Shown here in pieces: positions 16,313 through 24,633 of a stretch of 64,000 nucleotides of DNA. The stretch spans positions 124,001 through 188,000 of the forward strand of contig JBCCXL010000004.1 in NCBI GenBank assembly GCA_039191605.1, written 5' to 3'. The position numbers were made by a program, and so were the translations under genes. This DNA is from JBCCXL01 sp039191605. Its GTDB lineage: Bacteria; Acidobacteriota; Thermoanaerobaculia; Multivoradales; JAHZIX01. Below the pieces are notes generated by a model. That model ran no database searches and was not told the DNA's origin. It was given only the letters and a program-made list of their open reading frames with translations. Within the stretch, counting starts at the first letter, position 1, and each line of letters opens with the position of its first letter.

Positions 16313-17409
16313 AATCCACTCTCACGCTCCATCGCGCGGCTCTGGAATCCTCCACCATCTTCAACCGAGCGGTGGCGGAATGCGCGGTCTCCTCTGGCCT
16401 GATGAATGCCCTCGGCAGCCCGCGAACGGTAGCAGAGCTCATCACCCTCATGGGCTTCGCCCCAGAACGCCGGAGCCTGCTGGAGGAGCTGCTCTCGGTC
16501 CTCTGCCAGGAAGGTCTGGTGAAGCGACACCAGCTGCCGGCGGGCGGCCCGACGGTCTACCGCGCCCAGCGCCCCAGCACCGTCGGCGACACCCTCGGCC
16601 GCTACCGTCCTCGCGAGGACGCTATCTCCAGCTGGTACGGCGAGCGCCACGCCAACAAGATTCGCTCCTCCAACCGCGCCTTCCTGGGCCGCGATCTCTC
16701 CTTCTTTCGCAGCGCCGGCGGGGCGATCCATTTCGACGGCCGCTTCGAGGAAGAGTGGCGGATCAACCTGCAGAACCCTCTCTACGAATTCGGTCGGGAG
16801 CGCTGCGTGCGCTGGCTGGTAGAGAACGGCGGCCATAGCTTCCTCGACCTCGCCTGTGGTCTGGGCTACGGCAGCGAGCGGCTGGCACAGTTCAGTGAGG
16901 GCCCGGTGAAGATCGTGGCGGTCGATAAATCCCGCGACTTCCTCGATCTCGCCCGACTGGTGGTCTACCCCGACGCCGCGGTGCGATTCGTCCAGCGGGA
17001 TCTCAACGAGGGTCTGCCGCCGCTTCCCGCGGAGCCCTTCGACGGCGTGCTCTTCAACGGCTCCTTCCACTTCATCCGAGACAAAGCAGCCATGCTGCGC
17101 AGCGTGGCGGCGCACCTGCAACCCGGCGGACGGCTGGCCATCGGTCATTGTTTTAGCAGCAGCGGATTCGAAGACGAGGCGATGCATCGCTTCTACTTCT
17201 CGCTGCTGGCGGAGGCCTTCTACCTGGTGCCCTGGGATGAGATCAAGAGGCTCACCCGCGACGCCGGCTTCGTTCTCATCGACGAATTCCATCGCGGCTC
17301 CCATTCCTATCTGGTAGCCCAGAAATCGGGCCTCCCGGCGAGCGAAGGGAGCTCCCTCCAGCCTGGAGCCTGGGAGCAAAAACCCAGCGGCAGCATCCTG
17401 GAGGCTTGA
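16309..17409 (+). CDS. SAM-dependent methyltransferase with N-terminal winged-helix region
   Basis: A 366-residue class I methyltransferase. Residues 1-100 look like the helical/winged-helix dimerisation region of small-molecule O-methyltransferases. The SAM-binding motif I is FLDLACGLGYGS (178-189), followed by KIVAVDKS (motif II acidic loop), FDGVLFNGSFHF and LQPGGRLAIGHCF. It probably methylates an intermediate of the cluster rather than a macromolecule, by resemblance to natural-product methyltransferases. Both ends are translationally coupled: ATGA overlap with the upstream gene, and TGATG overlap with the downstream gene. Confidence 0.8.
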   Translation: MKSTLTLHRAALESSTIFNRAVAECAVSSGLMNALGSPRTVAELITLMGFAPERRSLLEELLSVLCQEGLVKRHQLPAGGPTVYRAQRPSTVGDTLGRYRPREDAISSWYGERHANKIRSSNRAFLGRDLSFFRSAGGAIHFDGRFEEEWRINLQNPLYEFGRERCVRWLVENGGHSFLDLACGLGYGSERLAQFSEGPVKIVAVDKSRDFLDLARLVVYPDAAVRFVQRDLNEGLPPLPAEPFDGVLFNGSFHFIRDKAAMLRSVAAHLQPGGRLAIGHCFSSSGFEDEAMHRFYFSLLAEAFYLVPWDEIKRLTRDAGFVLIDEFHRGSHSYLVAQKSGLPASEGSSLQPGAWEQKPSGSILEA

Positions 17410-18800
17410 TGCGACTGGTGATTCTCGGCCTCGACTGCCTCGGTCCAGAAGTGCTGGACCCCGCCAGCCGCAGCTTCATGCCGCGGCTCGCGGCGCTGCG
17501 GCAGCAGGGCCTCGGCGGCGTGCTGCAGAGCGTGCTGCCGCCGATCACCGTCCCCGCCTGGAGCTGCATGCTCACCGGCCGGGATCCCGGTGAGCTGGGG
17601 CTCTACGGCTTCAAGAACCGCAGCTCGCCATCGCGGCCGGAGCTCGTCCGGGCCAACGCCCGCTGGATGCGCAGCCCGAGGCTGTGGGAAGAGCTGGACT
17701 CGGCCCGGCGCCCCACGATCACCGTCGGAATGCCGCTGACCTCCCCGGTGGCGCCGCTGCGGGCAGGGCACCTGGTCTGCGGCTTCGAGGGCGCCCTCGA
17801 CGGCCCCTCCCCGTGGTGGCCCGAAACCCTCGGCGAGGATTTCGACGAGCTCAAGGACTACCGCTTCGATATTCAGGAATTCCGGCACGCCGCCCTCGAG
17901 GAGGCCGCCGACCTCGCGGCACAGATGACCCTCGGCCGCTTTCGTCTCTTCCGCCGGCTGCTGCGGGAGCGCCCGTGGGAATTGGCGACGCTCCACGAGA
18001 TCGCGCCGGATCGAATGCACCATCTCTTCTGGCGCGATCACGACCCTCAGCACCCGAGGCATCAGCCGGGCTCCCCCTTCGCCGACGCCATCGTCGACTA
18101 TTACCGGCTGCTGGATCAGGCGGTGGGCGAGCTGGTGGACGAGCTGCCGCCGGAGACCGCCGTGCTGGTGGCCTCGGACCACGGCGCCACGGCGATGCAC
18201 GGGGCCGTCTGCCTCAACGAGATCCTGCTGGAGTCAGGCCTGCTCCGGCTCCGCCGCTCGCCCGAGCAGCCTCACCGCCTGAGCCCCCAGGAGGTGGATT
18301 GGCAACACACCCGAGCCTGGGCCGCTGGCGGCTACTTCGGACGCATCTTTCTCAATCTCCGCGGCCGGGAGCGGGAGGGCACCGTGCCTCGGAGCGATGC
18401 ACCGGCTCTGCTGAGGGAGCTTCGAGACCTCTTCGGGGAGCTCGAGCTGGGAGACGGCCGAGTGCTCCACAACCGGGTGGTGAGCCCCGGAGAGATCTAC
18501 CGCCGAGTTCGGGGCATTCCGCCGGATCTGATGATCTTCTTCGCCGGGGAGCGCTGGCGCGCGGTGAGCACCGTCGGCCACCGACGCCGGTGGATGGAGG
18601 GCAACGACCAGGGCGTAGATCACGCCAACCACAGTCGCGACGGCATCTTCGCCCTGCGGGTGCCGGGACGAGAGCCCAATCCGTGGACCCGCGCCTCCCT
18701 ACTGGACATCGCTCCAACCCTGCGCCCGCTGCTGCGACTGCCGGCGGATCCCAGTCTCCAAGGGCACGATCTACTGAACGACCTGCGGAGGGCGGCATGA
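17409..18800 (+). CDS. AlkP-superfamily phosphohydrolase/phosphomutase (second of two)
   Basis: A 463-residue protein of the predicted AlkP phosphohydrolase/phosphomutase group. It begins at an ATG sharing TGATG with the upstream stop; a TTG at 17406 is the alternative. All metal motifs appear: LVILGLDCLGPE, the threonine nucleophile region (PPITVPAWSCMLTGRDPG), ALHEIAPDRMHHLFWRDHD-like segment around residue 197, VASDHGATAMHG and HANHSRDGIFAL. Compared with the first AlkP protein of the operon, its motifs are closer to canonical, so it is more likely to be catalytically active. Its stop overlaps the next start (ATGA). Confidence 0.82.
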   Translation: MRLVILGLDCLGPEVLDPASRSFMPRLAALRQQGLGGVLQSVLPPITVPAWSCMLTGRDPGELGLYGFKNRSSPSRPELVRANARWMRSPRLWEELDSARRPTITVGMPLTSPVAPLRAGHLVCGFEGALDGPSPWWPETLGEDFDELKDYRFDIQEFRHAALEEAADLAAQMTLGRFRLFRRLLRERPWELATLHEIAPDRMHHLFWRDHDPQHPRHQPGSPFADAIVDYYRLLDQAVGELVDELPPETAVLVASDHGATAMHGAVCLNEILLESGLLRLRRSPEQPHRLSPQEVDWQHTRAWAAGGYFGRIFLNLRGREREGTVPRSDAPALLRELRDLFGELELGDGRVLHNRVVSPGEIYRRVRGIPPDLMIFFAGERWRAVSTVGHRRRWMEGNDQGVDHANHSRDGIFALRVPGREPNPWTRASLLDIAPTLRPLLRLPADPSLQGHDLLNDLRRAA

Positions 18801-19978
18801 TCGCCCCGACGCCCTTCCACAGTGAGGCCTGGCGCAGCGCCGCCTGGGCCGGCGATGACGCCCCGAGACTCACCGTCCACGCCGGTGGGCTGCGCCTCGA
18901 CGGCGCCCTGCGCAGCGTCCCGGGCCACGACTACCACCATCCGGCCCCGCTCCTCGGCAGCTCCCGGGAAGCCCCCTTTCTCGACCCCCAGCAGCGGCGG
19001 CGTTGGCGGCAGCTGCCCTGGGCACCGGTGCTCACCACCGTCTCCCCCTTCGGCTATCGGGGCTCTCCGCCCTACGGGGAGCTCGATCTTCCCCAGGCCC
19101 GAAGCCTCGCCGACGAGCTGGTGGCGGCGGCGAGGCGGCAGCGCTGCAGCGCCCTGCTGAGCCATTACCTTTTCGACCAGGACGACGGCCCGTGGATGCA
19201 GGCCCTGCAGGAAGCCGGCGCCCAGATTCTCACCCTCGGCGCCCACTGCCGGATGAATCTCAACTTCCCCGATCTCGAGGCTTATCACCGCTGGCTAGGC
19301 AAGTCGCGGCGAACGGTGCGGGCGCCTCGCTCGTGGAATTGCTCTGGAGCTGAGGTGTGGTGGACCGACGAGGCGCTGGACGAAGGGCTCGCGAGGGAGC
19401 TCACCTCCCTGCTCCGCCGCAAGCTGCATCGCTTCGGATCTCCCGGCCCGCCGCGCTACCTCTTGGCCCGGCTGGTGGAAGGCTCGCTGATGAAGCGCTG
19501 GCTCTTCGTCGCCCAATCCCCCGGGCAGGCTCCCCGATCCGTATTGGTCTCCATTCCCTGGGGCGAGACCCTCTACGCAAAATTCTTCGCCTCGCAGCGC
19601 TCCAGCGGTGACTACATCCCCCTGGTGTTCAACCACCAGATCCAGGCCGCCCTAGAGCGCGGCTTTCGGCGCATCGACTTCGGCGGCGCCGCCCACCGCG
19701 CCAAGCTCTTTCGCGGCGCGACGCTCCACCTCGCCCGCGGCGCCTATCTTCCCCTCCGCCCCGAGCTCCAGCGCCAGCTGCCCCTCGCCCAGCAGCTCAG
19801 TCAGCTGAAGGAGGGAGCCTTCCTCGCCCTGAGCCGACGCTGGCAAAAGAAGCCTGCGGCGAATGCTCAGCAGCCCGATCCCGCAGCTTCTCCGCGGCGA
19901 GATCTCGCCGCGGCGTCAGCAGCGCTAGACCCCGGGTCTCCGGACCCCCGCCTCGAAACCGGCCACGTCGTGGCATGA
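18797..19978 (+). CDS. FemAB/GNAT-fold transferase (first of two)
   Basis: A 393-residue protein that looks like the FemAB/BioF2-like GNAT superfamily. Evidence is the second half: a basic segment (KSRRTVRAPRSW), a helix with LARLVEGSLMKRWLFVAQ, then SVLVSIPWGETLYAKFFAS and the closing pattern LVFNHQIQAALERGFRRIDF-like strand followed by KLFRGATLHLARGAYLPLRP. FemAB relatives transfer amino acids from aminoacyl-tRNA, and GNAT relatives transfer acyl groups; here the donor is unknown. It is coupled by ATGA to the AlkP gene and followed 52 bases later by the radical SAM-synthetase fusion. A second protein of the same length lies just beyond on the other strand. Confidence 0.7.
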   Translation: MIAPTPFHSEAWRSAAWAGDDAPRLTVHAGGLRLDGALRSVPGHDYHHPAPLLGSSREAPFLDPQQRRRWRQLPWAPVLTTVSPFGYRGSPPYGELDLPQARSLADELVAAARRQRCSALLSHYLFDQDDGPWMQALQEAGAQILTLGAHCRMNLNFPDLEAYHRWLGKSRRTVRAPRSWNCSGAEVWWTDEALDEGLARELTSLLRRKLHRFGSPGPPRYLLARLVEGSLMKRWLFVAQSPGQAPRSVLVSIPWGETLYAKFFASQRSSGDYIPLVFNHQIQAALERGFRRIDFGGAAHRAKLFRGATLHLARGAYLPLRPELQRQLPLAQQLSQLKEGAFLALSRRWQKKPAANAQQPDPAASPRRDLAAASAALDPGSPDPRLETGHVVA

Positions 19979-20030
19979 GCACACCTCGGAATGAACAAGA
20001 CGCGATCCCCCCAGACAACGAGGAGCCGTG

Positions 20031-22727
20031 ATGTCAGGATGCTCTAACGTCGACCGTCGCTTTCCCATTCACCGTACTTCGGCGGAGCGTTGGCTGCGGG
20101 CGACCCAGGTCAACCTCGCCGCCGATCGCGCCGCCGGTTTCTCCCTCGCTGGTCAAAACCTGCTGGATACGCGGCCGGATCTCGCCGAATTCGGGGAGTT
20201 CGTGAACCAAGCCAGCCCCGCCGAGCTGGAGGATTACGCGCGGGCTCACCGCCACGAAAGCCTGGCCTTCCTGGTGTTGATGCTCACCGGAGCCTGCGAC
20301 GCCGACTGCGCCATCTGCTTCACCGATCGGCGCAAGAAGCGAGGCGAGACCAGTCCCGAAGCGCGGCGCCAGCTGCTGCGGGAGGCGGCGGAGCTGGGCG
20401 CCCAATTCGTCTATGTCCCGGGCGAAGGGGAGCCGACCCTCGACGCCGGGTGGTGGGAGTTCCTCGACGCCGTGCGGGAGTTCGGCCTCCACGCCGTGGT
20501 GTTCACCAACTCCCTCGCCTTCGGCGACGATGCGGTGGCCCGCAAGCGCTGGGGGATCTCCTCGCAGCAGGCCCTAGAGAGACTTTTAGACTACCCGGTT
20601 TCCTTCTACAACAAGTTGTGGAGCTTCGATCAGAAGAGCATGGCCGACATGCTCTGCATCGCTCCCTCGCGGGTGCCCTATCGGCGCTGGCAGGGGATGA
20701 ATCTGCCGACGGGCCTCGCCGCCATGCTCGACGTGCTGCCTCGCGAGCGTGTCGGCATCGAGGTGGTCATCGAGCGCCGCAATGCCCGCGAGGTGATCGA
20801 CGACATCGCTCCTTTCTCCGATGAGCACGACCTGTGCCGCATCATCGAGATCATTCAGCACAATGGCCGCACCCTCGGCAAGGCGGAATACGACCCCTCC
20901 GCTCAGGAGGTCTTCGAGGCCACCAAGCTGCTCAGCGTCACCAGCTGCGTGATGGCCACCTGCAAGGCGGTGGTTACCGCTCGAGGCATGGTTTCCCCTC
21001 GAATCGCCATCCTCGAGCATCAAATCCCGGAGCCGGTGAATATCGCCGAAGGTTCCCTGTGGCAGCTGATCCACTCCACGCCCTATATCGTCGACCGCCG
21101 CTATCAGCTGCAATGCCTCTGCGAGCTGGAACCAGCACAGCTGGCCAGCGAGAGCGATCAGATTCAGGTTCGCCCCGGCAGCGTGGCCCCAGCGGAGCTG
21201 GTGGCCCAGGAAACCGCCGCGTCCCAGAGCCCAGCCCCGAATCCCAGCTCGGCGCGACCGGCAGAGAGCCGGTCCATCGCCTCCCACCGCTATGCCTTAC
21301 CCGATCTGCTCTCGGGAGTCGTGCCGGCGGGTACCGCGGCCCGCGTAGTGGGCCGAGTCCACCAGCGCAACGGCAAAGGCTGGAGCCTCCAGGACGGGCC
21401 TCACACCATTACCGTGCGGGGCAGCGCCCCTCCTCCCCATCATTGGGTGGAGGTGGAGGGCACTACCTCCACCAGCGGAGCCCTGATCCAGCGCAGCGCC
21501 GCCCGCACCCTGGGGGCCGGCGGTGCCGGCACCGGACGCAACCTCCCGGAGCGCTCTTTCCTCCAGCAGCCGCAGCGATTGCAGCGGGTGGTGGAGCGGG
21601 CTCACGCCCTGCGTTTCGTTCGCGCCACCCTCGACAACGACGGCTTCTTAGAGGTCACCACCCCATTCCTGCAATCCGCCGCCGAGAATTGCCAGGTGGC
21701 TCAAGCGACGGTCGAGCTTGGTGAGGGCCCGGAGGCAAAACAGACCGCCTTCCTGCGCACCGACCCAGAGGAATACCTCAAGCGCTATCTCACCGCCGGC
21801 CTGGAAGCGGTCTACGAGATCTCCACCAACGTGCGGGATGAAGCTCCCGACGGTACCCATCTGCGGGAGTTCCAGTCGCTAGAGTATTACCATCGCGGCT
21901 GGAGCTTCGCTGACACCGTGAGCTACGCCGAAACTCTGGTGCGCAGCCTGTGGCGAGCCGCCGCCGAGCACCCCACCACCCCCTTCCAGCGACTCAGCGT
22001 TCGTGAAGCGATCCTCGACGCCACCGGCCTCGACCTCGATTCGTCACCGCTGGCCACCGCCGAGGGCCTGCGGCGGGCGATCCTGGCAGCGGGTCTAGAA
22101 GGCGAGGGCCAGCAGCCCGGTGATCTGATCTCGTCGGTTCCAGAAGCCCTGCAGCCCTGGCGTCGCTCCTGGGTGGAGGCCCTTCTGGACGCCTTTGTTT
22201 GCCCTCACTTCACCTCCCCCACCTGGCTGGTGGGCTACCCGCCAGAGCTGGCCTTGAGCTCGCGGGTCGATGCCGGGCGCGCCCTGCGCGGCGAGCTCTT
22301 TGCCCCCGGCGGCCTGGAGCTGGCCCACGTCTACGAGAACGAGGTGCTGCCCGGCGTGTTGAAGCATCGCTACTCCAATCGCCACGCCCACCGGGTCGAT
22401 GCCGGGCTGGATCCCCGGCAACCCAACGAAGACCTTTTCGCCAGCCTGCAGCTGGGCATGCCCCCGATGGCCGGCGGCGCCATCGGCGTCGATCGGGTGT
22501 TGATGATCGCCCGTGGCGAAGCACAGGTCGGTAGCGGCCTGCTCTTTCCCCACGAGACCGGGGTTCCCCTCTCGGCCACCGAAGCCGCGGAGGAGGCAGC
22601 GGAGGTAGACGAGGCCACAGGGTCGAGCGACGAGTCGGCCCTAGAATCCCCTCAGGGTTCCCGCCCTCCGGCTGCCCCCTCCCATGCCCACTCCTCCTCC
22701 GCCGGCGGACGAGCGGGAGAGCGATGA
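20031..22727 (+). CDS. radical SAM domain fused to a class II lysyl-tRNA-synthetase/EpmA-like domain
   Basis: An 898-residue two-enzyme fusion. The ATG at 20031 has AGGAG five bases upstream. Residues 80-370 are a radical SAM domain: C89-x3-C93-x2-C96 binds the [4Fe-4S]-SAM cluster, GEGEP (131-135) is the SAM-binding motif, and Cys306, 311, 362 and 364 suggest a SPASM-like auxiliary cluster. A Pro/Ser/Ala-rich linker (380-420) leads to an OB-fold-like segment (435-490, VVGRVHQRNGKGWSLQDG). A class II synthetase core follows: motif 1 near 521-546, motif 2 Arg602/Glu604 in NVRDEAPDG, motif 3 GGAIGVDR with Arg822. The core most resembles EpmA and class II LysRS. ATP-binding residues are intact, so adenylate formation is likely, but the amino-acid pocket differs. 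A Ser/Glu/Ala-rich tail ends the protein. The fusion is not one I know. Confidence 0.85.
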   Translation: MSGCSNVDRRFPIHRTSAERWLRATQVNLAADRAAGFSLAGQNLLDTRPDLAEFGEFVNQASPAELEDYARAHRHESLAFLVLMLTGACDADCAICFTDRRKKRGETSPEARRQLLREAAELGAQFVYVPGEGEPTLDAGWWEFLDAVREFGLHAVVFTNSLAFGDDAVARKRWGISSQQALERLLDYPVSFYNKLWSFDQKSMADMLCIAPSRVPYRRWQGMNLPTGLAAMLDVLPRERVGIEVVIERRNAREVIDDIAPFSDEHDLCRIIEIIQHNGRTLGKAEYDPSAQEVFEATKLLSVTSCVMATCKAVVTARGMVSPRIAILEHQIPEPVNIAEGSLWQLIHSTPYIVDRRYQLQCLCELEPAQLASESDQIQVRPGSVAPAELVAQETAASQSPAPNPSSARPAESRSIASHRYALPDLLSGVVPAGTAARVVGRVHQRNGKGWSLQDGPHTITVRGSAPPPHHWVEVEGTTSTSGALIQRSAARTLGAGGAGTGRNLPERSFLQQPQRLQRVVERAHALRFVRATLDNDGFLEVTTPFLQSAAENCQVAQATVELGEGPEAKQTAFLRTDPEEYLKRYLTAGLEAVYEISTNVRDEAPDGTHLREFQSLEYYHRGWSFADTVSYAETLVRSLWRAAAEHPTTPFQRLSVREAILDATGLDLDSSPLATAEGLRRAILAAGLEGEGQQPGDLISSVPEALQPWRRSWVEALLDAFVCPHFTSPTWLVGYPPELALSSRVDAGRALRGELFAPGGLELAHVYENEVLPGVLKHRYSNRHAHRVDAGLDPRQPNEDLFASLQLGMPPMAGGAIGVDRVLMIARGEAQVGSGLLFPHETGVPLSATEAAEEAAEVDEATGSSDESALESPQGSRPPAAPSHAHSSSAGGRAGER

Positions 22728-23215
22728 GCCAGGACGAGCCGCGCTGTCTGCTGGTGCTCGGCCTCCCCGAGGCCGTGGAGAAGGTCGGGCCCGAGCACCC
22801 AGGCCTCGGCGGCGTGATGGATTACGGCACCTTCGCCGCCCTCGAGCCCCCGGCTCCGGGATCTCCCTGGAGCGAGTCCGCGCTGCGCCGCGCCCTGCCG
22901 GAGCTGGCCCTAGAACGTCTCGATGCCGCCTCGATGCCGGCGGCGCAGCTGCGCGCTGAGGCCGAGGAGGGTCTCTTCCGGCGCCCCATCGCCCTCTGGG
23001 TCTTGGATCGCTCCGGCGCTGCTCTCTTTCTCGTCGCCGGCCCTACCGCCCCCAGCCTCGGGCGTCGCCCACCCTGCGATGTGGAGACCTCCCTGCGCAC
23101 CCTGCGATGGCTGCAGGACGAGTTAGAGGAAGCCGAAGGCACCCTCTTCACCGAACCGGAAGTCAGCATCGACGCCGGCCTCGACGAGCGCATGCGGCAG
23201 CTCTACGGCGAGTAG
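22724..23215 (+). CDS. small protein closing the coupled operon
   Basis: A 163-residue soluble protein whose start overlaps the stop of the fusion gene (ATGA), so it is almost certainly co-translated with it. It begins with a hydrophobic strand (CLLVLGLPEAVEKVG), has a central PIALWVLDRSGAALFLVAGP beta hairpin and ends in a helix (LRTLRWLQDELEEAEG). I do not recognise a family and see no catalytic motif. The tight coupling suggests a subunit or partner of the radical SAM-synthetase fusion. The gene stops 78 bases before the end of a convergent gene. Confidence 0.65.
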   Translation: MSQDEPRCLLVLGLPEAVEKVGPEHPGLGGVMDYGTFAALEPPAPGSPWSESALRRALPELALERLDAASMPAAQLRAEAEEGLFRRPIALWVLDRSGAALFLVAGPTAPSLGRRPPCDVETSLRTLRWLQDELEEAEGTLFTEPEVSIDAGLDERMRQLYGE

Positions 23216-23293
23216 CCCGAGCGGCTCAGCAGACGGAAGCAGGAATGGGGGCTCCGCCGGGCTCCACCCTGGACTTCCTCAATCCTCCCGGCC

Positions 23294-24475
23294 CTATTCG
23301 CCGAGAACTTCCGCCAGCGTCGGCTCCTCGCTCCACAGCGTCTCCAGGGCTCCCACCCGCTTCACTTCTTTCTCGAGCCGCCGCCAGGTGCGCCGCGAGG
23401 CCTGGCCTACGGCTTCGGCGGGCAGCCGCTGGCCCTCCGGGCCGCGAAAGACGCCGTAGCGGGGCTCGAGACGACCACCCCGCAGCAGCTTCGGCACCAG
23501 CGTCCCGATTCCTAGCTCCACCGTCTCCAGCTGCTGCTCCAGCGCCCAGCGAATGGTCTCCGTATAGGCCACCTGAAAATAGGCCCCGGACCCTTCGGTG
23601 GCGGAGTATCGCAGGCCCACCAGGCGAACGTAGAGAGTGCTCCCCCAGCGATAGGACAGGGAATAGGCCACCACCTCCCCCGCCTCGTTACGGCTGGCGA
23701 CCACCAGGCTGTGGTCGTCCAGCTGCCTCGCCTGCTCCGCCATCACCCGTTCGAGCACCTGAGGCGAGATTCCGCCGCCGTGGTGTTGCACCGTCTCCGC
23801 CAGCAGAGGCGCCGCAAACTCCAGGCATTGGGAGAGCTTCCGCCGCTCGGTGCGCAGCCCCGCCCGCCGGTAGCGTCGCTCGTCCCGACGCACGATGCCC
23901 CGACGAGATGCCGCAAGGCCAGCGGGGTAAGACTCCAGAGCCTCGAGATCCACCGCTACCGCCCCTTCCTGGAGCACCAGCTCGGCAGCGTCCACCACTC
24001 CCGCCTTCACCAATCGGCGGGCCGACGATGGCGGCAGATAGGACAACGCTCCAGCCCCCGCCCCCAGCCTGCGCGCCTCCTCCCCCAAGGCCCGCAGCAG
24101 CCGGGCGTCGATCCCTTCGCGGCTCCCCGGTAGGCGCGAGAGATCCGAGCAATAGCCCGCACGGCCGAGGAAGAGGGCTAGAGGCTGCTCCTGCCGATAG
24201 CCGAGGGAGGCGATGCTCTCCTCGTCCAGAAAAGTCTCCAGGCCGTAGCGGCCGGCGGCCGCTGACGGCACCAGGTAGAGCGCCGCCAGCCCTTCGGGCA
24301 CCGACGCGAAGCGGCTCGGTCCCGGGCTCATCTTTGCGCTCGCCCGCAGCCAGCCGGGGCTCTGATAGATCCCGGCGGCGCCGTCCAGCTCGTCGAGGCG
24401 AGGGTGATCCAGGGCATCCCTCAACTGCACCTCATCCCCCTCGCCCCTGGGTTGCTTTATCCCGTCAGACCACAT
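23294..24475 (-). CDS. FemAB/GNAT-fold transferase (second of two)
   Basis: A 393-residue protein resembling the GNAT family with FemAB/BioF2-like architecture. A basic segment (ASRRGIVRRDERRYRRAG) precedes a helical region, then SLVVASRNEAGEVVAYSLSY and LYVRLVGLRYSATEGSGAYF, the canonical beta4-beta5/helix pattern, and a last VELGIGTLVPKLLRGGR segment that fits the FemAB-like end motif. It has the same length and domain order as the plus-strand protein at 18797, though I have not aligned them. It faces the operon convergently and shares its strand with the flavoprotein upstream, which may be its transcription partner. Confidence 0.72.
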   Translation of the reverse strand: MWSDGIKQPRGEGDEVQLRDALDHPRLDELDGAAGIYQSPGWLRASAKMSPGPSRFASVPEGLAALYLVPSAAAGRYGLETFLDEESIASLGYRQEQPLALFLGRAGYCSDLSRLPGSREGIDARLLRALGEEARRLGAGAGALSYLPPSSARRLVKAGVVDAAELVLQEGAVAVDLEALESYPAGLAASRRGIVRRDERRYRRAGLRTERRKLSQCLEFAAPLLAETVQHHGGGISPQVLERVMAEQARQLDDHSLVVASRNEAGEVVAYSLSYRWGSTLYVRLVGLRYSATEGSGAYFQVAYTETIRWALEQQLETVELGIGTLVPKLLRGGRLEPRYGVFRGPEGQRLPAEAVGQASRRTWRRLEKEVKRVGALETLWSEEPTLAEVLGE

Positions 24476-24633
24476 CAGCGTGACCTCCGCCTAGGGTTCA
24501 AGGCATTCCAAGACCCACGGTCTCTGCCAACGGCCCGGCCTTGTCCCTGAACCCGGCCTCGTTGCGCATCAGCCGTCAACCTCTACCGAGAGATCCTCTA
24601 CCGAGCCTCCCACTGGAGTGGGCGATTCATCAC

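Noticed and set aside
19979..20030. Short peptide precursor gene (RiPP) between the FemAB-like and radical SAM genes
   Set aside because: The 52-base gap has no start-to-stop frame with a ribosome binding site, so no precursor peptide could be supported here.
20031..22727. Reading the radical SAM half as an EpmB-like lysine 2,3-aminomutase
   Set aside because: The cysteine motif and the GEGEP and SPASM-like cysteines fit the MoaA/SPASM class better; the lysine-aminomutase-type cysteine motif context is not found.
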